From Tubulanus polymorphus (lineage: Eukaryota; Nemertea; Palaeonemertea; Tubulaniformes; Tubulanidae): a stretch of DNA of 60,000 bases. The stretch covers positions 15,778,447 through 15,838,446 of the forward strand of contig NC_134030.1 in NCBI RefSeq assembly GCF_964204645.1, written 5' to 3'. Shown piece by piece: positions 26,101 through 38,100 of this stretch. Position 1 is the stretch's first letter; each line of letters starts with the position of its first letter. The translations under genes and the position numbers were made by a program. The notes below the pieces were generated by a model, which was not told where the DNA came from, ran no database searches, and worked only from the letters and a program-made list of their open reading frames with translations.

Positions 26101-29100
26101 CAGGAAAATGGCAAAACCCCAAACCCCAAAGAAACTGGTGATGGCGCTCATACCAAAGTGAGTGCTTCATTTTATTGCATCAATTGGAAAACTCATATAT
26201 GTCAGCGAGTAAGAAAACCAGAAATCTGTTCAAGAACAAAGACTTAAATCTCTGTTCAGATATTTTTTATTGGAATTTCTCTTAAAGCATGCTCGAATCA
26301 TGAAGTTTCCAAGGTGTTTTTGATAATCAGTATCGATTAAAGTAAATTTCTCTTCACTTGTGAATTGCCGAAAGTTGTCATGACTAATTTTAGAGTATAG
26401 GTCTAAGCGAAATTCGTCGTAGCATGGACATTCTATTACAAAGTGCATTTCACTTTCAACCTGGTTTTGGTTACATAGCTAACAAATTCGGTTCTTCAAT
26501 AGAATATTTCTATACCTATCAACTTCAATAGAAAGAGGAAGTGTTCCACTCCTTAGTTGTGCGATTAACGATATCTTAGACCGAGTAAAATTTAGTTTAA
26601 CATAGGGTTCAGTCTCTAGGTTATATTTGATTGTTTTGTAGGTTCTCAATTTAGGTTTAGCCTCCACATTCCTGCGCCACTCTTGCGTTGCTAGGTCTTT
26701 TAGAACAGCGTCATTCAATTCTATAATTTGACGAATGTCTAATTTGTCAACGATTTGCATTGCTCCATAGATTTTATGAAAATCACTAGACCAGTTATTT
26801 TGATTTAAAGCAACATCTTTTAAGAACAATTTTTTGGTTAGTGGGTTCTCATCCATATCAATTAATCTATTCCAGAATCGAACTAGGTTTCTGGTTCTTT
26901 TGAATTTACATGGGAGATACCCATTTCTCTAAGAAGTGCTGGTAAAGGAGTCAAAGGGTTAAGGCCCAGAAAATATCTGCAAGCTCTGTACTGCACTTGG
27001 TCAATAACATGCGGGTTCTTCACCCCAAATCTCAGCACCGTAACTGAGAATTGTATCCACACCACTTTCATATAAAATTCTAAACATCTCGTAGCCTACA
27101 TTCCTGAGAGTAGAAAACCGTCCTATAATTCCCCCAAGGGCCTTACCACCCAACTATAATAGGCCTATAGACAAACTAGGGGTCCAGGGACACCATGCCC
27201 ACTTGAGAAGTGGTTTCAAATGCTCAACAATCTAACAATTTCAATATTCAACGCCCTCTGGTGACCATATACAAAAACCAATGACCTTGAAACTCAATAC
27301 AATCATAAAACATGTCAGCAGCTACGATTTTGTAATTGATTGTGATAACAAACAATGCCTCGTTGACAATTTAATATGGATATACTAAGTTATTCTACTA
27401 TTCAACGCCCCCTGGTGACCATATTCAAAACCCAATAACCTTGTAACTCACCATATTCATAGAACATGTCATGAACTACAACTTTGCAATTGATGATGGT
27501 AACAAAATATGCCTAGGTACCAATATAATAAGGAAATACCAGGTTATTCTACTATTCAACGCCCCCTGGTGACCATATACATTAATTAATGTCCTTAAAA
27601 CTCACCATAATCATGGAAGATGTCATGAGCTACAACTTTGCAATTGATTGCAGTAACAAAATATGTATTGGTACAAATATAATATAGAAATACTAAGATA
27701 TTGTATTATTCAACGCCCCCTGGTGGCCGTATACAAAAAACAATGAACTTAAAACTCACCCCAATAATAGAACACTTTATACGCTACAACTTTCTAATTC
27801 ATTGTTGTAGCAAAATATGCTTAGGTATCAATATAATGTCGAAAAACTTTTTCCCACCTACAAATAAGTACTAATGACACCAAGATGGCCGCCAATTGCG
27901 TCATAATTGGCGGATCAAAAATACCTGTCTCAGGTATAAAACATCCCTTTACAAAGAATACCCATCACAAATTGCAATGAGAAATGGCAAACCAGTAGGA
28001 AGCTACAGGACCTAGAATTCTGGCCAAATTTGACATTTTGGGCACTAAAAAGGTCATAGGACGGCCATCTTGAGTCAGATGGACCCAATCTTATGCTGAT
28101 GGGCCCTGGGTAGATTCAAATATAATCGAAAGATCAAGGTAATTGATCAAAGCGTATTAAAAATTTCCCTCGTAAACTTCGAAAATGTGTAAAAAGTGCT
28201 GATTTTGGCGAACAACAATGGCTGCCAGTCGGCCATCTTGAATCCGACAGGGCCAGTTTTTGGGCTGAAGATGTGTCTAGGGTAGATACACGTATAAACC
28301 AAATATCAAGACATTACCTTGAAGCGTCTTCAAAACTTCCCAAAATAACTGGATTCCGTCTACGGACGGAGGGACGGACGAAAAGTGAACGCAATAGCCC
28401 GCTGGGACTAAAGTCCCAAGTGGGCTAAAAAATACTGGTAGGCTTTCTTATCTTTCACACTTCACAACCGAACCAACTGACCAACCACTATATTTTAGTC
28501 CAAGTACGCACCAAGCGGCATAGGCCTTGTCAACTGTGTGTTCAATAGTACTCCAGTAGGCTATCGTAATCACCTGAAACTTTTCTGTCGTTTGTTTTCT
28601 TTCTGAGTCGTACGTAATTCTAGTACCCGCTACTCAATGACCTTGATTTAAACTTGATCAATTCAAAATTTATTTATTGACGCTTTTGGTTACATGAACA
28701 GATCAGTAATATACTTAAATGAGATAACCGGAATAACAAGAAATCAATAATATGAAAGAGGTAACAAACAAATTCTCGTAAACCTGTTGGACTTGCGAAC
28801 GCTTGACTCGTAAACTCTTGTACTGGGACCCGCTGAGCAATAAATTCATAAAATTGACTTTGAAATTGATTGTGGAGAAGAGAGAAATAATTCGATAGCA
28901 CTTCTTCAAAAAGAAGAGAGAAATGTCGGAAAGAAAACACAACATGGATACTAATTGAACGGGGCCAAATTTCCGATGTTTACGGCTTGACAGTACCTTT
29001 ATAATGTGGATTTATCAAAATTCCCATGCAGTATCTGTTGCTCTATCTACATGTAATTTAGTTAATTTGTATTTGATTAATCACCTGGCTGTGAAGTATA

Positions 29101-32100
29101 GGTTTTAGTGTGTTGGTAATAAATGGCTGATTAAAAGTATACACGTGTTTTCATGATAGCAGAGCAAAGTTCTAATATTTGAGATGGCATCAAATTACAA
29201 GATTCCTCCAGCTTTTGGGGAGGATAAGCTAATGAGTCATGGAAAAGTGAGGTGAAGGTGTGGCAACTGGTCACAGATGTTTTGCCAGAAAAACATTTTA
29301 TCATTCAAGTTGTTAGACAGTTCGAACCTAAGTACATCAGATCGTAGATTGGCTTAGACTGCAGCGAGTGATTTGAAATTCGACTCCATGAAGGCAGCTC
29401 TAAAACGTATTTTTGGGAGCAACCAAAGCAATGTGCAAATAGATTGTTTGCAATCAGCATTATATACAAAGCAGAGTAAATCGAGAAAATTTGATAAGTG
29501 GAAACCGATTAACAAAATGTATGATCCCAGACGGCAAGGGCAAGGTCAGAAGGGTGAATCTAAAAAACCCACTAGATCGGTTTGGGAAAATCTCACGGTG
29601 CGTTACTTGTCAGAGCATTTATCACTGGAAAAGAAATTGCCCTCATAAAGATGATGCGGAAGCTCGAGTTGTGGAGACCATGACTGATGATGAGGAATGC
29701 AACCTCACACTATATACATCAACAACAAGTGAAGCTGAGGTATTCATGACCGAAGCCAGATCAGCAGCTATACTAGATACTGCCTGTACCAAAACGGTGT
29801 GTGGTAGAAAATGGTTAGATGATTACCAATCTCAAATCAACATCGCGATACCATCTACTACCAGTAAGAAAGTTTTCAAATTTGGTGACGGAAAAGTGGT
29901 AAAATCGGAGGCATTAGTCACGATACCAGCCCAGATCGGTACAACGGAATGTCAAATAAGAGCAGAAGTGGTAGACGCTGATATACCACTGTTACTCAGT
30001 CAAACCTCTCTCCAGAAAGCTGGAACAATCCTCGACTTCGACTTGAAGAAAAACACAATGTTTGAGAAGCCAGTGGTTTTAGAATTGACAACAAGTGAGT
30101 GTAAATATTCTTCCAAACGCTAATCATATCGAAGATGAGATTTTGATCATCAATGAAGACATGTCAGCTTCAGAAAAAAAGAAAATTCACGCTAAACTGC
30201 ACAAGCAATTTGGTCACGCAACAGCTGATAGACTTAAAAGACTGCTGAGGAGTAGCGGCTGTCAATTGATTCGGCTACATCACAACTGTTAAGTAAGCTG
30301 ATTTCAGAATGTGAAATGTGTCTGAAATACAAGCGAACTCCATCTAAGCCATCAGTATGTTTCCCGCTAGCCAGTGATTTCAACGAGACTGTAGCAGTTG
30401 ATCTTCACAAAACAGCCGTCAGCATTCGTCAGAAATTTTCTCATGTTCTGGATTGGTAATCATGGGGCACCGAAGAGACTTTTCAATGATAATGGCGGGG
30501 AATTTGACAACGAGGAGGTTAGAACGATGGCAGAAAGGTTCAATAATGATGTAAAAACAACTCCAGCTTACAGTCATTGGAGCAATGGTATTCTAAAGAG
30601 GCACAACCGAACATTCACAGAGATACTCTTGAAGGTCAAATCTGACAACAAATGCTCGTGGGAGAATGCTCTAAGTTGGTCACTAATGGCAAAGAATGCC
30701 TTATTGAACGTTATTGGATTTAGCCCCTGCCAACTTGTATTTGGGAGAAATCTGCCTAATGTTTTTGATAATAAGCCTCCAGCTTTGGAAGATATATCAG
30801 GAACTGCAACCGTGATGTCGCACTTATACATTATGCAATCTGCTCGCAGAGCATTCATGGAAGAAGAATGTTCAAGTCGACGGGCTATACGGACCCAGAT
30901 CAGACCGACTGGTGAACAATTTTTCTGCGGTGACAAAGTCTACTATAAACGAGATAACTTGAATGAATGGAAAGGGCCCGGTGTTGTTATCGGCCAAGAT
31001 AATGTTGTTGTTTTTATCAGACATGGCGGTACCTATGTTAGAGTGCATCAGAGTCGAATCAAGAATCAACTTGAGGCATTTCATCCAGACACCAGTGGGG
31101 GTCACAGAAATGACAATGAGTTAACACCATCAAATGACAATGAGTTAATGACATCAAATGACAATGAGTTAACGACATCAAATGACAATGAGTTGACATC
31201 ATCGAATGACACGGACAAAGCAGTGTCTCAAGCAAGAAGTCATTTCGATAACGTGAAGCTGAAACAAGGTCAAGTTGTCACTTTCCGACATAATGATGGT
31301 GACGATAAATCGAGCGTGCGTATACTCGGGCGTGCTGGTAGGGCATCTGGAAAATATATGCACTGGTATAATATTGAATATATCAATTCACCAGATAAGA
31401 CAGGAGATAGAGGATCTATTGACCTATCAGATGTAAAAGACTTAGCAGTTCAAAAAACAATTTCTACCAGTCATGACATGCACATTAAAAGAGTCAGCAG
31501 ATGGACCCGTCCCCAAAGCCAGATTAGTAGCTCGTGGTTTTGAACATCTCCACATGAATGATATTCCCAAAGATTCTCCAACATGTGATACAGAATCATT
31601 GAGAACCGTACTTGCGGTTATTGCTCAGAATGGTTGGAGACTACATACTATGGACATAAAAACGGCTTTCCTTCAGGGAAGTGAACTTTCACGAACAATT
31701 TATCGACGCCCTCTAGTTGAAGTTCAGACTGATGTTGTGTGGAAATTGAGGAAATGTGTTTACGGTTTGGTTGACGCTTCACTATCATGGTATAAAAAGG
31801 TTTGTGATGTTTTAAAAGAGACCGGGGCAACAATTTCCAAAGTAGATCCTGCAGTATTTTACTGGAAGAATGATAATGGTGGCATTGATGGTATCCTGGC
31901 TAGCCATGTTGATGATTTTATATGGGGTGGATCAGACTTTACAGACTCAGTTATTTCCAAAGTTCGGTTGTTATTCATGGTCGAAAGAGAAAAAACACAG
32001 GATTTTACATTTCTAGGTATTGACATGACTCAAGACAATGACAATATACACGTGACACAGAGAAAGTATGCCGATAGTATGCAACAGGTAGAAATTGACA

Positions 32101-35100
32101 GGGATACACAGAGAGACAAAGATTCAGACCTCAATGACAATGAGCTCGAGGTGTTACAATCAAAGCTAGGCCAACTCCTGTGGATAGCACGACAGACACG
32201 CCCAGATTTATTATCAGTGAGAAGAAAAGCAAAGATTCACCACCTAAAGGAAATAAATAGACTTATAAGGAAGTGCAAAGACAAACATGTAGCTTTGAAA
32301 TTTACACATCTCGGACCGACAGAATCCCTGAAACTTGTTGTGTTTTCCCATTCATCTCTCGGAAACCTGTCTGATGGAGCCACACAAGGTGGACATATGA
32401 TTACTCTTATGGGAGAAAATGGATTCTTCGTACCATTGGCATGAAGAAGTTGGAAGAAGCTCCCTTGCAGGGGAAACCCTTGCCTTGATGGATGCTATAG
32501 ACCACACCATGTTTGTTTCGGCACTGTATGCAGAATTAACTGGAAAAATTCCATCAATCCCATTGTTTGTGTTGTGGATAATCGATCTCTTTGTGATGCA
32601 GTAAAATCGACCAAACTAGTTTCTGAAAAACGGCTGAGACTTGAAATGAGTGGTCTGAAAGAACTGATAATCAACAACAAAATAAACATTTTGTGGACCG
32701 GAACAAAACGACAGTTAGCAGATTGTCTGACCAAAAGAGGAGCATACCCTATGAAACTACTTGGAGCGCTAGATGTATCGGCCCCACTCCGCGCGGTTGC
32801 GCCGCCGCGCGGGATTTACGGGAAGCAGCAGAACACAAACATGGCCACTCTCTCAATTTTCAATGATAGAAATCGTGTGCATTTCAATTATTTCGGCTGT
32901 TAGGGTTTTAAGGCACAATATAAGTTGATGATGTGATATGGCGATGTTAATTAATGATAATTCCGCAGTGAAGCTAGTCACGAAGGGTGCCGATTGAGTG
33001 TACAGCTGCCAAAAACACTGAAATGTGCGTAGTTGCATAACTATTTGCAGTGAATTGCAGACGAAACATGAAGCCTTAACGGCCGTTTTAAAAAAAATTA
33101 TACCAATCGCAATTGTAAAATAAAAATGAGATAGAACCTAAGTTAAAATTCTGGCCATTTCTAAAATGTTATTACTAATTCTTAGTCAGTGCGGAACGTT
33201 TAGTTTTCCAACAATAATGAGGGGTGGTAGATAGTCATGCAATTCAAGTCATCATTTATTACACGTTACTTCCGTGTTGTTGAAAATCTCGCGAGTCCTG
33301 GACCAAACCCCAATGAACAATGTGATCTGTGTGCTGGCCACAAATTCATACAGATCACACTACACTACCCATTACACACTCCAGTACCCACAGCTTTCAT
33401 ATATCCATCCAAATATTTAGTGTCCTTAAAACTTGCAACAATCATAGATGATGTCATTAGCTACAACTTTCCAATTGATTGTGGTTACAAAATATGCATA
33501 GGTACGAATATAATATAGAAATGCTAAGATATTGCATTATTCAACGCCCCCTGGTGGCCATATACAAAATCCAATGACCTTGAAACTCACCACAATCATA
33601 GAACACGTTATGAGCTACAACTTTCTAAATGATTGTGGTAACAAAATACGCTTAGGTATCAATATAATGTGGAAAAACTTTTTCCCACTTACGAATGAGT
33701 ACTGGTGACACCAAGATGGCTGCCAATTGCGTCATAATTGGCTGATGAAAAATACCTGTCTCAGTTATAAAACATCCCTTTCCAAAGAATACCCATCACA
33801 AATTGCAATGAGAAATGGTAAACCAGTAGGAAGCTACAGGATGGATTACAGCAGGGATCAAAACGTCTATCAAAATTAAGGATAAATTATATAGAAAATA
33901 TATAGGTAAAAGAAGTATTGACAGCAAAGCCAAGTATTGTAAATATAGGAATTTCTTAAACTCTTTACTTAGAAAAAGTAAAGAACGTTATTACAAAGAA
34001 AAATTTTTATCGTGTCAATATGATCCTAAGGAAACTTGGAAAATAATCAATTCATTACTTAATAAGACCAAAAATAAGAAGTGTAATTCCGAGTTTTTAC
34101 ACAACAACAGGGTTATTACTGATGAACTAGAAATTGCAAACCAGTTCAATGATTATTTTGTAAATATTGCTTCATCTCTTGAGTCTAAAATTCCAAATTC
34201 CACTCACGATTTTAAACAATATCTTGGCGATAAAAACGACGAAAACTTTTTTCTCTCACCTACATACCCCTCAGAAGTGGAGGAAATTGTATCTAACTTA
34301 CAAAGTAAACCATCGTGTGGATGTGACAATATCAGCAATAAATTACTCAAATCTATTATTTCCGCTATTTCAAGTCCCTTAACTCATATCTTTAATTGTA
34401 GCTTTGTCACAGGTATAGTTCCCAATATTTTCAAAATCGCTTACATAACCCCTATTTACAAAATGGGTGATAAGTTTTCTTTTAGTAACTATCGCCCTAT
34501 TTCTGTTCTACCTTCAATTTCAAAGGTGTTGGAAAAACTTGTTTACAATCGGTTGATAAAATTTCTTGACAAATATAAAATCTTAAATGACCGGCAGTTT
34601 GGTTTTAGAAAAAAGTACTCAACTTCCTCTGCATTAACGTACATTACTGATAAAATAGCAAACTCTCTAGATAATGGTTTAATAACCGCTGGTGTTTTCA
34701 TAGACTTATCAAAAGCATTTGACACAATTAATCACAAAATCCTAAATTCAAAATTAGAACATTACGGTATACGTGGCATACCATATCTCTGGTTCCAAAA
34801 TTATCTAACTAATAGAAAACAAGCAGTGAAGTTCAATAACTGTTTATCCTCAACTCTCGACATTAATTCTGGTGTCCCTCAAGGCTCTATCCTAGGGCCG
34901 CTATTATTTTTGATTTATATCAACGACTGCCCTTCCTCCTGTAAAGCATTAGAGTCAATTCTTTTTGCTGATGATAGCAACTTTTTCTACAGCCATCATG
35001 ATCCAAAATTTGTCGAATACACCTTGAATTCAGAGTTGGCTAATCTCTTGCAATGGTTTCGGGCTAATAGATTGTCTGTAAATGTAGGAAAAACCCAGTA

Positions 35101-38100
35101 TATCATTTTTGGTAATAAAGACCATATTAAACTCACCATTCGTCTGGATGACCAAATTATCAAACGTGTTGATTCTACAAAGTTTCTAGGTGTTATATTT
35201 GATCACAATTTAACCTGGAAGGAGCATATATCTTTTACGTGTAAAAAAGTATCTCGTGGAATTGGTATAATCAATAGATTAAAGTACATTTTACCTTCAG
35301 ATATTCTAAAAAATCTCTACTATTGTTTCGTTCACTCACACCTACATTATGCCAATCTTATTTGGGGAAATGCCTGTAAAATTTATTTGCAACCATTATA
35401 CATCCTTCAGAAAAAAGCCCTTCGGATAATCACTCGTTCAGATTGGCTTGAACATACATCCCCGATTTTCAGGAAATTAGAAATTCTTAAACTGGATGAC
35501 ATTTACAGACATCAAATTGGATCGCTTGCCTTCTTAAGTATCAACCTTTTATTACCGACTATTTTCAAAGATTTTTTCATTCTCAGGAACACCCAAAATC
35601 TTCGTTCTAGTCGCAGGCCTATGGCCTTATCAATAGAATTTGCTAAATCTAAATACAAGTATATATCTATGAAAATTCAAGGAGCGAAATTCTGGAATAG
35701 TTTACCAGAGAAATTAAAATATCTAGACTCGATATCCAACTTCAAAATTCAGCTTCAGCGTTATCTTCGTTCCACTTATTAATTATCTGTGTAATCTTTT
35801 ATAACGTGCCACATTACTTTATCTGCAATTGTCTATGTATATTATGTATATTTGGTTTGTTTGGTAAACTAGGAATGAATGTGAATTGGTGTATATGTCT
35901 GTGTGTATGTGAGAGTGTATGGACGAGGGATTAGGACTAGATTAAGCCAACTTTGGCTTCTCCTAATTCCTCGCATAATTTATTGGTACATTGTTTTCCA
36001 TATATTGTGTATTCATTTGTAAACTCTGTAACAATCTTTTATGCAAATAAATCATATCATCATCATCATACAGGACTAATAATTCGGGCCAAAATTTACA
36101 TTTTTGGGCACTAAAAAGGTCACAGGACGGCCATCTTGAGTCCGATCAACCCAATTTTTGTTCTGCTGATGGGCCCAGGGGGGATTCACATATATCCGAA
36201 AGATCAAGGTAATTGATCAAAGCGTCTTCAAAATATCCCTCAAAAAGTTCAAAAATGTGTAAAAAGTGCTAATTTTGGTGAACAACAATGGCTGCCAGTC
36301 GGGCATCTTGAATCTGACAGGGCCAGTTTTTGGGCTGAAGATGTTTCAAAGTTTATTTTTGTTTCATTTGTTTCCAAGTATAAATAGTTTCTTTTAATTT
36401 TGAATAAACTATATATTAATACACCCAACATACACAGGTTTTCCAACTGTATATCACAAATAGATCGAATATCTACAAAAATTGACAATTTTATTCTAAT
36501 TTTTATTCCTCCCTCCTATTTTTGTTCCAAAGAAAATATTTTTCAACAAAAGGTCTTTTGAATGAAAAAAAAAAGATCTTTCTAGGGCTCCGTACTTACT
36601 TAAATCATTAGGAATTAATGAAATACCAGTTTCATTAATGATGAAAAAACTCAAATGAGAAGTCTGGTTCATAAAGCTATCTGCTCAGATGAAATTTTCA
36701 AAAAATCGTAATTTTTGCCAATAAATATTGTTGATAATTGTGATTGATCATTGCCAGTCAGAACCAGTTAATCACTCATACATGCATTTTAATATCTGAT
36801 TCCTCCTTTACAGTGAACTTAGCTTTAACCTAGTAGAGGCTACTAGTATAGCCTATGTAGGCCTATGTATATGCGTAGGCCTAACAACCGGACAGATTGG
36901 TCTTAGGCCTATTGAACTTCAACCCACCTAAACATCGTATTCCTACACCTTATTTAACAGGGATAGGTCTCTGTCTTATTCAATTCGTAAAATCGATTTC
37001 ATTTTCGGATTATGAAGAAAGAAATCGTATTTAGGCCTACTCCGCATCGCAGCAATGTTGCCGAATTTTTTATTGCACATTTTGCTTGAAGTTCAATCCA
37101 CGAGTCTGTAAATAATCACAACAATTATACTATGCTTGCTTGAAACAATAAAGCTCAGCAGGCCTAGAGGTCGCGTACAACTCAATAAACACTTCAAGCG
37201 ACCTAGAAACGATCTCCTATCCACCGCAGCATCCGAGACGCTCACTCCGAATATCAAGCTTGAGTCCTGCTTACGGATAAGAATGTGTAATATACAGGCA
37301 TTTAGTAAATAACCCGTGCATTTGGTAAAGATCGGTATGTACAGTAGGAAAAATAGAATATTGATAAATGGTTGAAACTCGCGACCAAATCACTGCCATT
37401 TATTGATACCTCGTCACCACAACAGCTTTTCTCCGCTGCATCAGTTCAGCATGTTTAGTTTAGGCCTATACAACTCGGTACTCCAATGATTTATCGTAGT
37501 AAATATTCGATAAAGAAACTAACTGTTTGAAGCCCGCGGCCAAATCACTGGCAGTAATAGATTTATTTGTACTTGCTTTGATTCTCATGGCGACGAGAAC
37601 TCGCAGTAGATCCGCAGAACAACGATGTAAAGACACAAGTTGATTCATCAATCTTTACAGCTCGACAGTGCTTATAATATTTAGAGTAGTAAATTGTATC
37701 CTGTGGAATGGTAAAGTGTACTGATGAAGAAAATAGGTAATTGTTAGAATTTACTGTTGGAAGACCGTGGCTGAATGTGACGTCTGGTAGCAATAAAATT
37801 GATTATTTACACTTGAATTGATAATCGAAGTGATGAGCAGCCTCCAGTTTATTTCGGGATGACGACTCAGAAAAATATGTCGCCTCATTGAATGGGGCCC
37901 AATTTTCCATGTTTACGGCCCGACAGTGCTTTTGTAATGTTGATTCATGATAATACGCACGGAGTATTTGTAGAACGAAGTGAGCTGAAGGATATCATAC
38001 GGATTCTATCGGCAACAGTGGCAAGGTAACAAAGCCTATGTTCTTTTGGTGAAAAAAGTGTGACACAAAATAATAATAATAAGGAACATGCGAATCTCAA

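Larger units (their letters stand above)
28960..32800 (+). mobile_element. Ty1/copia-type LTR retrotransposon, decayed
   Basis: In order: a putative 5' LTR ending in CA at 29153, a primer-binding site, Gag with a zinc knuckle, protease, integrase, RT and RNase H, which is the copia gene order (integrase before RT). The RT box reads HVDDF rather than YVDD, as in some copia lineages of aquatic animals. There are several frameshifts and internal deletions. I cannot find a matching 3' LTR, so the 3' end is probably lost near 32800. The 5' limit is approximate. Confidence 0.88.

Noticed and set aside
32899-33060. 3' LTR of the copia element starting TGTTAGGG
   Set aside because: It does not match the sequence before the primer-binding site at 29154.
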